Below are positions 25,723 to 34,703 of a stretch of DNA of 64,000 nt, one piece after another; the first letter of the stretch is position 1; each line of letters opens with the position of its first letter. The notes under the pieces are model-generated. The model was not told the origin of the DNA, made no database searches, and saw only the letters and a list, made by a program, of their open reading frames with translations. The stretch is from Stygiobacter sp043807765 (GTDB lineage Bacteria; Bacteroidota; Ignavibacteria; Ignavibacteriales; Melioribacteraceae), in assembly GCA_043807765.1 (NCBI GenBank), contig JAZDFQ010000110.1, forward strand, positions 1 to 64,000, read 5' to 3'. Position numbers and translations under genes: made by a program.

Positions 25723-28700
25723 TGAGGGTCTCCTATAAAATAATTTTCTTTATTACTGTTTTAGCGGTGGCGTTTAATTATGCCCAATCGCGTAACGATG
25801 CATTGAAGCGTCAAGGACAGTTGTTGATGGCCGAAGGCAGATACGGGGAGGCTATCGATCAATTTAACAAGTATATTGCTTCAAACCCTCGATCTCCCGA
25901 TGGTTACCATATAAGAGGTTTATGTTTTGAACAAAGGCTGCAGTATTGGGATGCGGTTTTTGATTTAAGAAGGGCTCTCCGTTTATCACCAAATGATTCT
26001 AAAATTCGTTCCGATCTTGACCGCATAATGGCTGTTTGGCATCGTCAACTTTACCAAAAAATAGATGGTCACAAAAGAGACTTAGCCGTAGATCCAAACA
26101 ATGCATTTACATATTTAGAGATTGGCAAATCATACCGCTGGCTAGAGGAGTGGAGTAATGCAGAAAGATGGTATGATGAGTATCTAAAGAGAGATGATAA
26201 TGCTTCGCCGGATGAAATTATTCGTTACTCTGTTATTCTTGCTAAAACCGGTTCAATTGTAAAAGGGGAACGGGTATTAAAGAAATTTGTTGCTAGGTAT
26301 CCGGACGATTGGCGTTTATGGAGCCGCTATGGATATTTTACTTTGTGGCTTGGCAAAAACAAAATCGCCGAAGATGCATTTAATAAATCGCTCAGCTACA
26401 AACCTTTTTTTGAAGAAGCCGAAGATGGTTTAGATTTAGCAAAACGCCAAGGTTATTTAAATGTTGATGTTGGAAGAGATAGAGACAAAAGCGGAGAAGG
26501 TGAATATCCGATAGATCGATTTTATCGTTTGCTTGAGAAAAATCCGGATAATGATGAAATGCGGTTTGAGCTGCTCACTGAATTAATCAACAACAACCGC
26601 TATGAAGAGGCGTTTCAGCAATTGCAATACTTGCAACCGAAACATGCCGAAGAAGATAAATATAAATCTGTTTTTAAGACTGTTAGCGATTACCGTGACA
26701 GCACTTTCAACAAGGACGTAAACCAATACACAGAAATACTGAAAGCGAATCCTACTGATAAAGAAGCTGTAATTAAATTAGCAGATGCTTACGCAAATCT
26801 GTTTTATTATGATAGCGCAATTGAGGTATTAAACGAATACTTACAAGACCTTCCGGATGAACAAGATTTAGATGTAAGATTTAAGTATGCTAAATACACC
26901 GCATGGAATTATGAATGGGAAAAATCAATTGCACAATTAGAGAAGTTACTTAAGCAAGATCCAAATAACACAGATTACAAATTGCTTCGCGGACAAATTG
27001 CAGTTTGGACTCTAAATGATTTGGAATTAGGCGAGCAATATCTAAATGAAGTTCACGCGCAAAATCCAAAGAACTTGGATGCAATGCTTTCTTTAGTAAA
27101 TCTTTTCACCTGGAAGAAGGATTTTGACACCGGACGAAAATATTTGGATGAGGCTAAATCATATTATCCGGGAAATTCCGAAATAGCAAACATGGAAAGT
27201 GTTTTCCAGCTTCGCATGCAAGCAAACGATGAGGCAAAGCTGTTTGAAATTAGAGGTGAGGCTGGGAAACTATCGATGGAAGGCAAGTGTGTTGAAGCCT
27301 TAGCTAAGTATGATGAATATTTAGATAAGCGAAAGAGCTTAACCAGAGAAGAGAAAATTGAATTTGCAGATATTGCTACTTGTGCTCAAAATTATCCAAG
27401 AGCAATTGCACTGTATGATGAAATATTGAAGGAAGGATTTGATTATAAAGCCTCTTTACTTAGAGCAAAAAATTATTTTTTGAATAATGATACAACATTG
27501 GCCAGAACCGAACTTGAAAGTTTGGGCAAGATGGATCCAAATGATGATCAGGCTCAAATGTTACTGGCAAATACTTATGCTGCAACTTCTAGACTTGCAG
27601 ACGCGGAAAAAATTTATAGAACTCTAAAAGCTAGAGATTCCCTTTCAACAATGAAGCAAGACATTGATCAACAAATGCTTTTTCTTGCAGGCAGTTATGT
27701 TGATGCAAAACAGTTTGAAAAAGGTAAGTCGATTTATACTGAAATCGCAGCAACTAATAATTCTTCCGAAATCCAAAAGCAAATAGATCAGCGTTTAATT
27801 TTCTTGGCAGATTCTTATGTCGCCAATAAAAAATATGATTCAGCCATTGAGGAATTCGCTAATCTTGAAGAGAAATTTAAAGACCCGGAAATTCTTAACG
27901 ATATCTACAAACGTCAAACATTCATGGGCTATATGCTAACTCAAGATAAAGAGTTTAGCCAAGCAGAGGATGTTTTTGATCACCTTAAAGAAAAAATAAC
28001 CGAGCAAACTCTGAAAGATGATTTGAATGAGAAAATATTGTTTTTGGGAGATGCCTATGTTCAAGATGAAAGCTATGGTGACGCTAGATCAATTTACGAA
28101 TCACTACTTGAAAGTGTAAGCGATACCTCTCAAGTTAGTAAAATCAAAGAAAGAATTAGCTGGCTGCCTCCATCCGGATTTAGTAGAGGTTTATCCAGTA
28201 TCGAGAGTTTCTTTAGTCTATTTCTGCCGACGAATATGAATATTTCACCATTCGGAAGTTATTATGCTGATAATCAGAAGTTTAGACTATGGAATTACGG
28301 TGTGCGTTTGGATGCCGGTTTTGTTGGCTTTTTATCGCTTGGAGCTGTTTGGTCAAGAGCAACACTTGATAATAAATCAATTCAAAAGGATTTTACTCAG
28401 TTTAAGTGGGCGGGATCAATATTTTTTACTAGGCTAATTTCTCTTTCTGGCACATTTGGAAATTTAGCTACACTTGGTGAGCCTAATTATCAAATTTGGG
28501 ATGTTACTCTGCGATATGAAAAGCCCGAAGAGTTTTCGTTAGTAGGGAGTTATGAGAATACTGATGCAAGATTATTTCTCTATTCTCCAAACATGTTTTA
28601 TAACAGAATGAAAGCCGATGTTTACCGAATAAACGGTTTTTATAATTATAAGAACCTTGCACTAATTAAAGGATATTACCAATATTTTCATTTAGGTGAT

Positions 28701-29078
28701 GGGAACGAGGGTAATGATTTTATGATCAGATTTGGCAGACGCTTTTTCAGTTATGGATTTTTTGGCTACGAATATTTCTTTTCGGACTATGCAGCCAATT
28801 CGGTTTACTATTATTCACCACAAGATTATGATACGCACAGCATTTGGGCAGAGTACGATTTTGCATTCCCCAAAGAGTGGAAATTTAAGGTCGGTGGTAA
28901 AATTGGATACGCCCCGGATGCCGATTTTATTATTAGTGAAATTTTTGGAGAAGCGGTTTACAATCCATTCCAAAACTTAATTATTAGTACACGAGTTACT
29001 TATGGAAATAGCTTCAGATATGGTTCCGGTTATCGAAGTGTTAACGGATCTTTAACAGCTTACTGGGGAATTTTCTAG
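25722..29078 (+). CDS. TPR-rich protein with C-terminal outer-membrane beta-barrel, polysaccharide export type
   Basis: This 1118-residue protein has a signal peptide (MRVSYKIIFFITVLAVAFNYAQ), a long periplasmic superhelix of tetratricopeptide repeats (about residues 25-810; for example AEGRYGEAIDQFNKYIASNP and ANLFYYDSAIEVLNEYL), and a C-terminal ~300-residue barrel rich in aromatic strands ending SLTAYWGIF. This order is shared with PgaA, PelB and BcsC, which carry nascent exopolysaccharide through the periplasm and outer membrane. A GT2 synthase and SGNH hydrolase follow. No specific family could be chosen by eye, so the polymer is unknown. Its ATG overlaps the stop of the KaiC-like gene. 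Confidence 0.8.
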   Translation: MRVSYKIIFFITVLAVAFNYAQSRNDALKRQGQLLMAEGRYGEAIDQFNKYIASNPRSPDGYHIRGLCFEQRLQYWDAVFDLRRALRLSPNDSKIRSDLDRIMAVWHRQLYQKIDGHKRDLAVDPNNAFTYLEIGKSYRWLEEWSNAERWYDEYLKRDDNASPDEIIRYSVILAKTGSIVKGERVLKKFVARYPDDWRLWSRYGYFTLWLGKNKIAEDAFNKSLSYKPFFEEAEDGLDLAKRQGYLNVDVGRDRDKSGEGEYPIDRFYRLLEKNPDNDEMRFELLTELINNNRYEEAFQQLQYLQPKHAEEDKYKSVFKTVSDYRDSTFNKDVNQYTEILKANPTDKEAVIKLADAYANLFYYDSAIEVLNEYLQDLPDEQDLDVRFKYAKYTAWNYEWEKSIAQLEKLLKQDPNNTDYKLLRGQIAVWTLNDLELGEQYLNEVHAQNPKNLDAMLSLVNLFTWKKDFDTGRKYLDEAKSYYPGNSEIANMESVFQLRMQANDEAKLFEIRGEAGKLSMEGKCVEALAKYDEYLDKRKSLTREEKIEFADIATCAQNYPRAIALYDEILKEGFDYKASLLRAKNYFLNNDTTLARTELESLGKMDPNDDQAQMLLANTYAATSRLADAEKIYRTLKARDSLSTMKQDIDQQMLFLAGSYVDAKQFEKGKSIYTEIAATNNSSEIQKQIDQRLIFLADSYVANKKYDSAIEEFANLEEKFKDPEILNDIYKRQTFMGYMLTQDKEFSQAEDVFDHLKEKITEQTLKDDLNEKILFLGDAYVQDESYGDARSIYESLLESVSDTSQVSKIKERISWLPPSGFSRGLSSIESFFSLFLPTNMNISPFGSYYADNQKFRLWNYGVRLDAGFVGFLSLGAVWSRATLDNKSIQKDFTQFKWAGSIFFTRLISLSGTFGNLATLGEPNYQIWDVTLRYEKPEEFSLVGSYENTDARLFLYSPNMFYNRMKADVYRINGFYNYKNLALIKGYYQYFHLGDGNEGNDFMIRFGRRFFSYGFFGYEYFFSDYAANSVYYYSPQDYDTHSIWAEYDFAFPKEWKFKVGGKIGYAPDADFIISEIFGEAVYNPFQNLIISTRVTYGNSFRYGSGYRSVNGSLTAYWGIF

Positions 29079-29136
29079 TATTCCCGGTTAAGAGTTCGTT
29101 ACAATCACAAAAATTAGTATTAAAGAAAGGAAGAGA

Positions 29137-30426
29137 ATGAGAAAAATTGTTTTACTCATAATTATTACAATAAATGTTTTTAACAATAAATGCAGTGCCG
29201 AAAATAAATTAGAGGATGTAATATTTTATAATTCTGTGATGAACTCAGCTTTTGGCTTTTATACTGAGAAAGCTGATGTTCTTAATTTTTCATTCAATCA
29301 ATCATTGGGAAGGTTCACTCCGATATCCGGTAATCTATCAGAGATGAAGCACTTCTTTGAGAATTTTAAAAATATTAAGAATAAGTCGGTTAGAATTGCT
29401 CATTATGGAGATTCATTAATTCTAGGTGACATAATAACAGATTATCTTAGAGAAAAATTTCAGCAGAGATTTGGCGGACAAGGTGTTGGAATGTTGAACA
29501 TTGTTTCAGATGACCATCCGATGAGGGTTACAACGCAGCACTCTTACTCCGACGACTGGAAATACATTTCTTTCTTAACAAGAAATCCTAACCAATTACC
29601 ACTTGGAATTTCATGTGCAATTGCAATCCCAAAAGTTGGAAGTTGGGTTAAGTATGAAACTAATTCAATCTATAAGTCTTCGTCTAGTTTTAATCTTGTA
29701 AAAGTATATTACAGTTCTGCTGAGAATAATTCTACTATACAGTATTCAATCGATGGCTCGCAAATGACGAAACAAACGTTGGAACCTGGTAGTGATCTAC
29801 ACGAATTACAAATAAAAGCTAAAGGAAATTCGAAAAAATTTTATATGGAGTTTGTTTCGGGAAAAAGTCCTCAAATGTATGGTGTTAGCTTAGAATCACT
29901 GGGAAATGGAGTATATATCGATAACTTTCCAATGAGAGGAAATAACGGAACGTCATTAGGAGATATTCCAGATAACCTTCTTGAACAGTATAATGATAAG
30001 CTACACTACGATTTGATAATACTTTCTTTTGGCGCAAATGTTTCTTCGCCGAACAAAGGAGTTTTTACTGTTTACGAAAATAAAATGGTTAATGTTATTA
30101 AGAAATATAAAAAAGCTTTTCCAAAAACTAGCTTTCTGTTGGTCAGTTCTTCTGATAGAACACAAAAAGTTGGTTCTCGATTTGTGACAAATCCAGATGT
30201 TTTATTATTGCTTGATGCACAAAAAAAGATTGTCGAAAAAACCGGTATTGCGTTTTGGAATCTAGCTGAAATGATGGGTGGAAAAGATTCGATGGATGAT
30301 TGGGTGAATGCATCGCCAGCTTTAGCATTAAAGGATTATGCTCATTTTACACAACTTGGTGGTTCAAAAGTAGCTACATTTCTATTTGATGCTTTAATAG
30401 ACGCGTACTCTAAGTTTACAAATTAG
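29137..30426 (+). CDS. Exported SGNH/GDSL-type hydrolase or acyltransferase
   Basis: This 429-residue protein has a likely signal peptide (MRKIVLLIIITINVFNNKCSA) and an SGNH fold: block I VRIAHYGDSLILGD with the nucleophile Ser, a block-III-like LIILSFGANVSSPN, and a C-terminal KDYAHFTQLGG with the Asp-x-x-His dyad. Such proteins remove or transfer acyl groups on polysaccharides, as AlgX/AlgJ do for alginate. A middle beta-rich stretch (residues ~165-260) may be a carbohydrate-binding insert. The AAAGGAAG ribosome site precedes ATG 29137. Between a TPR-barrel exporter and a GT2 synthase, acetyl editing of the exported polymer is a reasonable inference. Confidence 0.8.
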   Translation: MRKIVLLIIITINVFNNKCSAENKLEDVIFYNSVMNSAFGFYTEKADVLNFSFNQSLGRFTPISGNLSEMKHFFENFKNIKNKSVRIAHYGDSLILGDIITDYLREKFQQRFGGQGVGMLNIVSDDHPMRVTTQHSYSDDWKYISFLTRNPNQLPLGISCAIAIPKVGSWVKYETNSIYKSSSSFNLVKVYYSSAENNSTIQYSIDGSQMTKQTLEPGSDLHELQIKAKGNSKKFYMEFVSGKSPQMYGVSLESLGNGVYIDNFPMRGNNGTSLGDIPDNLLEQYNDKLHYDLIILSFGANVSSPNKGVFTVYENKMVNVIKKYKKAFPKTSFLLVSSSDRTQKVGSRFVTNPDVLLLLDAQKKIVEKTGIAFWNLAEMMGGKDSMDDWVNASPALALKDYAHFTQLGGSKVATFLFDALIDAYSKFTN

Positions 30427-30635
30427 GTTTTACTAAATAAGAATAGCTTACAGCCTTTTGTTGTAATCATTCTTTAGATTTTGCACTTAACTTATTTACT
30501 TGCAATAATTTAATAATTCGATTATATTCACTTCGAGTTTGTTTCTTTCTGATGCATAATGCCTGAATTGTTTACCGATGGTACAGTAGTGATAAAGTAT
30601 TGTTTAGATATTTGAGAAAAAACAAAGGTTTACAC

Positions 30636-30650
30636 TGGCATTCATTTTGA
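30636..30650 (+). promoter_or_regulatory. Candidate sigma-54 promoter before the GT2 gene
   Basis: TGGCAT, five bases, TTGA resembles the sigma-54 -24/-12 pattern and is spaced like the site at 24410-24424. The GT2 start codon is 30 bases downstream. Both sites lack the -12 C, so support is moderate at best. Confidence 0.35.
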
Positions 30651-30680
30651 AAATTTAAATTGTTCAGAGTATAAATTAGA

Positions 30681-32105
30681 ATGAATATGAACAAACAGAA
30701 ATACCAAATTGCTTTAGATAATAGGGAAGTTAAACCACCTAAGAGAAATGTTGGTTCTGAGCAACTTAGAACGATAATTATCTCTGGTGTTTTTTCTGTT
30801 CTGCTCATTATTACAATAATTTTAACTCTTCCTTTGACTGTTCTTAGTTGGAGCGGGCTTTTCGTTTATTCATCAATCGTGTCCCTAGTAATATTCTTAT
30901 TCATCTTACTTATAAGATACTTCGCTACTCTTTTCATGGCTTATTTCTATATAACACGATATACCGTTGAAGAAAAACATGGCTATTTCCCGTTTGTATC
31001 AATAATAGTTCCGGTGTTCAACGAAGGAAAAGTACTTCGAAGCTCAATAGAATCTCTTTTAGAGTTAGATTACTCCAATTACGAAATCATTATTGTGAAT
31101 GATGGTTCTACTGATGATACTTCGGCTGTAGCAGAAACATTAGTTGGATATCAGAAGGGCATTTCAGGCTTAATCAAAGTTTCTCTTATAAATAAGCCTA
31201 ATGGTGGAAAAGCTAAAGCTCTCAATGCCGGTATTCAATATTCGGAAGCTCAGTTTGTGCTTTGCATGGATGGTGATTCTCAGTTAAGTGAGAATACTCT
31301 TAAAATGGCGGTTAGACATTTTATTGACCCAGCTGTTGGGGCAGTTGCTGGTAATGTTAAAGTTCAGAATAGAAAAAGAGTACTAACTGACCTTCAAGCA
31401 TTAGAATATCTAGAGGGTCTGAATATGGCTCGCAGTGCTCAAGGTTTTGTTCAGATGGTAAATATTATTCCCGGACCAATTGGAATATTTAGGAAAAGTG
31501 CATTTAAGGATGCTGGATTTTATTCTAGCGATACATTTGCAGAAGATGCAGATGTTACCTTGAAAATCTTAGCGGCAGGCTGGAAAATTGTCTATGAACC
31601 AAATGCTATTGCCTTTACCGAAGCTCCGATAACCATTTATCAGTTATTAAAGCAAAGATATCGTTGGACTCGTGGAATTTTACAAGCCATTCGTAAGCAC
31701 AAAAAATATTTATTTAATCCAACCGTTAATTTTAATAACAGCGTAATTCTTTGGCAGATGTTTTATGAAGCTCTAATCTGGCCAGCTATGAATATTTTCG
31801 TTAATCTATATTTTATAATTGTTGCGTTATTTTACGGACTATCGAGTTTCATTTTTCTATGGTGGATTGGCATAGCGGTACTGGATTTAATGGCGGCGGT
31901 TTATTGTATTGCTGCTGAAAAAGAAGAGTTTAGATTAGTTCCTTATGCAATAATTTATCGTATGATATTCATTCTATTAATTGATGTTACAAAAGCAATG
32001 GCAACTATTGAAGAATTCCTTGGTGTCAGCATGACATGGGGAAAACTTGAACGAACAGGCTTTGCACAAAACACAAGTAAAGTTTCACCGCAAGGTGCTA
32101 AATAA
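30681..32105 (+). CDS. Processive GT2 polysaccharide synthase (PgaC/BcsA type)
   Basis: This 474-residue inner-membrane glycosyltransferase of family 2 has two N-terminal membrane segments (residues ~25-90), then the catalytic domain: FVSIIVPVFNEGKVLRSSI, VNDGSTDD, NGGKAKALNAGI, MDGDSQL (DxD), a TED-like FAEDADVTL, and KQRYRWTRGILQAIRKH, the QxxRW signature of processive synthases. At least three C-terminal membrane segments follow. Such enzymes polymerise sugars from UDP- or GDP-donors while passing the chain across the membrane. No PilZ domain is present. It begins after a 254-base gap and is followed by a small membrane protein and a membrane-anchored deacetylase-like protein, the plan of a pga-type operon. 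Substrate is unknown. Confidence 0.9.
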   Translation: MNMNKQKYQIALDNREVKPPKRNVGSEQLRTIIISGVFSVLLIITIILTLPLTVLSWSGLFVYSSIVSLVIFLFILLIRYFATLFMAYFYITRYTVEEKHGYFPFVSIIVPVFNEGKVLRSSIESLLELDYSNYEIIIVNDGSTDDTSAVAETLVGYQKGISGLIKVSLINKPNGGKAKALNAGIQYSEAQFVLCMDGDSQLSENTLKMAVRHFIDPAVGAVAGNVKVQNRKRVLTDLQALEYLEGLNMARSAQGFVQMVNIIPGPIGIFRKSAFKDAGFYSSDTFAEDADVTLKILAAGWKIVYEPNAIAFTEAPITIYQLLKQRYRWTRGILQAIRKHKKYLFNPTVNFNNSVILWQMFYEALIWPAMNIFVNLYFIIVALFYGLSSFIFLWWIGIAVLDLMAAVYCIAAEKEEFRLVPYAIIYRMIFILLIDVTKAMATIEEFLGVSMTWGKLERTGFAQNTSKVSPQGAK

Positions 32106-32132
32106 ACTATTTGATCTCAGAAGAGGTAAAAA

Positions 32133-32630
32133 ATGGAACTCATTCCAATTCTTTCGTTAATCATTCTTGTAGCAACTATATCGACGTTTATGCTATCCGT
32201 GGGTGCATATATACTATATAAAATACGCGAAAGGAAGGGCGTAACAGCAACTGCAGCTCAGCCTTCGGCAATACCGGCAGAACTTGTTGCCCCGGCACCG
32301 TTAGTAACTGAGCAACGAATTGCAACTCCCGGCGAACGTAAAACATTCGATATTCCTCAGCAAGAATATGGATATGAATCGCAGAGACAGCAATCTTATG
32401 TTCCTCAAGATGATTACTCTCGCGGGCCGGAGTTGCGTCCAACATTTGTAGGCAATGCACCTTCAAACTATAATGAAACGCGCTATCAGAGACCTACTGG
32501 CGAGCAACCAAAACAGTATGAACAAGAGAGAAAAGCTGCTAAAGGAAAATTTATGCGTTATACAAATGAAGGTTATGTAGAGCCTACGAAGCAAGAACGC
32601 AAACAAGAGGATAATTTAAGGTGGCGATAA
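32133..32630 (+). CDS. Small single-pass membrane protein of the polysaccharide locus
   Basis: This 165-residue protein has one N-terminal membrane segment (IPILSLIILVATISTFMLS, ~residues 4-28) and a long, polar, probably disordered tail rich in Gln, Pro, Tyr and charged residues. It lies 27 bases after the GT2 synthase and overlaps the next gene by 10 bases, so it is part of the same operon. By position it could be a synthase accessory subunit comparable to PgaD, but no sequence match to PgaD was seen. No known domain was recognised. Confidence 0.7.
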   Translation: MELIPILSLIILVATISTFMLSVGAYILYKIRERKGVTATAAQPSAIPAELVAPAPLVTEQRIATPGERKTFDIPQQEYGYESQRQQSYVPQDDYSRGPELRPTFVGNAPSNYNETRYQRPTGEQPKQYEQERKAAKGKFMRYTNEGYVEPTKQERKQEDNLRWR

Positions 32631-34522
32631 GAGAAGCAGCTAAAGGACTAAGAGTTAATTATCTAATAATTTTTCTTAGTGGACTAGTATTATTAATCAC
32701 GGGTACTCTCGTGTTTCTCTTGATTATCAAGAATATCTATGGCAATTATGAGATTAAAGAAATACTTCCCACAAAAGAAAATCTTAGTTTCTTGAGCACC
32801 GATAAAAAGGAAAAAGCTGCAATTCTCTATTCTAAATACACAGAAATTATGTTGGAGCCAGGCAGTACTTGGCTTCAAGAAAATGTAAACAGTTGGAAAG
32901 AAAAAATTAAAAATGCCAAGATGAATTATGATGTCATCTCGGATCAAACAATTGAACTTGGGCAGCATTATGATTATAAATTAATTGTATTACCCGGTGC
33001 AAAATCTCTAAGCGATAAAGAAATTATGCATCTAAAACGTTATGTTGAAAACGGAGGAAGTTTATTTGCTACCGGCGGACCGGCTACGTTTTCTGATGAG
33101 GGCAAATGGAGAGGCTGGGATTTCTTTAAAGAAGTTTTTGGGATGAATTTTAACCGTGAAATTAAACCGGAAGAAACTTACAAAGTTCATACGTTACGTG
33201 GTAATTTGCCCATAACTGCTCAAATACCAACCGGTTATACATTAAAGGTTGCGACTTGGGACAGACCAATCTATGCTGAAGTTTTAGAACCGCGTACAAC
33301 ACAAGTTAGTTTTTGGTATGATTTCAGAAAAGAAGCTGGTTTAGTAAGAGAAGGAATTCAAAAAAGTGCAGGCATTGCTTACGGGACATATGGCAAAGGT
33401 AGATTTGTTTGGTACGGCTTCGAATTAAACTCCATAATTGGTGTTCAGAAGGATTGGATAAACTTTGAGCGACTATTTAACAATTCTGTAAACTGGCTAA
33501 TTTATAATCCGACTGCCTTTGTTAAAGATTGGCCATCGCAGTACGAAGCGGCTATGATTATTATACCTACAATAAATGAGCAGCCTCAAAACATTTACAA
33601 TATCTCAAACATTTTCGGTTCCTCAAAAACTCCTTTTACATATTTTATTCAACCGAGCTTGGCTCAGTCTAACCCGAAGTTGCTAAAATCTTTGGCGAGA
33701 CAAGGAGATATTGGAATCGTTGAAGATATTGGATATATAGCTTCTCCAGAAGATACACTTAATAAGCTTTTTAGTAAGGATGTTCAAACAGCTAGTCTAA
33801 AATTTGCAACCGATTCACTAACCAAAATATCCGGGAAAAAAGTTTCTGCGATAATGCCATTAAACGGCTATTATGATGATAATACACTCCAAGCAATGTC
33901 TTCTGCCGGTTATGAATTTTTAGTTACTGATTCTTTGACAGACCGCTCGGTTCCGGAAGTTAGGTTTAGAAATAATCAGCCTATAATGATTATAACAAAA
34001 ACGGCACGCGATGATTATGAAGTTGTTAGAAATTATGGTTTGGTTAGCACAGAATTTCAAAGATATACTTATGAAGAAGATGTAGATAGAGTTTTGTTTG
34101 AAGGTGGTTTATACGTATTCAAAATTCACACAGAGTATCAACTTCAGCCGCAATACGCTTCTGTAGTTAAAGACGTTATTCGTTACGCCAAGAATAAAAA
34201 AATGTGGCTTACTTCATTAAAAGAGTTACAAGCATGGTGGAATAGAAAAGGTGGAGTAGAAGTTAGATACGAGCCAAGAAGCAAGAGAAGAATTGCGGTT
34301 GAGCTAAATAATCCAAAAGATGAAAGAACAGATGCACTTGTTGTACAGGTTAATCTTAACAAACGGGTAAAAAATGTTGAAGTTTCTTCTGATATGATTA
34401 ATACCAAGATTCCTAAGCATAGTCTAAGTTCGGACGGGCAAACAATCTATTTTTATCTAGACAAAATGGAACCACACGAAACCCGCTCGCTAATTGTAGA
34501 TTTTGAGAACATTGAAACCTAA
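32621..34522 (+). CDS. Membrane-anchored protein with GATase-like and degenerate deacetylase-like domains
   Basis: The 633-residue protein starts at GTG 32621 inside the previous gene. It has a membrane anchor (LIIFLSGLVLLITGTLVFLLI), then a Rossmann/GATase-like region (YKLIVLPGAKSLSDKEIMHL, ENGGSLFATGG; residues ~120-260) and a region from ~300 resembling a NodB polysaccharide deacetylase: AAMIIIPTINEQ in place of the TFDDG motif, KSLARQGDIGIVEDIGYI in place of the H-x-x-H metal site, and MPLNGYYDDNTLQAMSSAGYEFLVTDS like the RPPYG/ALK motifs. The metal-binding Asp and His are missing, so it is probably a non-catalytic polymer-binding protein. Position suggests the PgaB or PelA slot of the export system. 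The domain reading is moderate in confidence. Confidence 0.65.
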   Translation: MAIREAAKGLRVNYLIIFLSGLVLLITGTLVFLLIIKNIYGNYEIKEILPTKENLSFLSTDKKEKAAILYSKYTEIMLEPGSTWLQENVNSWKEKIKNAKMNYDVISDQTIELGQHYDYKLIVLPGAKSLSDKEIMHLKRYVENGGSLFATGGPATFSDEGKWRGWDFFKEVFGMNFNREIKPEETYKVHTLRGNLPITAQIPTGYTLKVATWDRPIYAEVLEPRTTQVSFWYDFRKEAGLVREGIQKSAGIAYGTYGKGRFVWYGFELNSIIGVQKDWINFERLFNNSVNWLIYNPTAFVKDWPSQYEAAMIIIPTINEQPQNIYNISNIFGSSKTPFTYFIQPSLAQSNPKLLKSLARQGDIGIVEDIGYIASPEDTLNKLFSKDVQTASLKFATDSLTKISGKKVSAIMPLNGYYDDNTLQAMSSAGYEFLVTDSLTDRSVPEVRFRNNQPIMIITKTARDDYEVVRNYGLVSTEFQRYTYEEDVDRVLFEGGLYVFKIHTEYQLQPQYASVVKDVIRYAKNKKMWLTSLKELQAWWNRKGGVEVRYEPRSKRRIAVELNNPKDERTDALVVQVNLNKRVKNVEVSSDMINTKIPKHSLSSDGQTIYFYLDKMEPHETRSLIVDFENIET

Positions 34523-34703
34523 TTTGAATTAAACATCCAAAAGATTATTGATCTTATCTTGTCGAAAGATTTTATTCTCAATCCAGCCGAAGAGAGTCCG
34601 TCTCAAACATATTTAAGAAAATGTTGTATTAATGGATTATTGACACTATGTAAACTGTAGTTGATTTATTATTTTGAAGTGAAAAAATAAGTATGAAAAT
34701 AAA

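Noticed and set aside
30427..30680. Possible c-di-GMP riboswitch before the GT2 gene
   Set aside because: The conserved core of either known class was not seen; only the sigma-54-like site and a short near-palindrome stand out.
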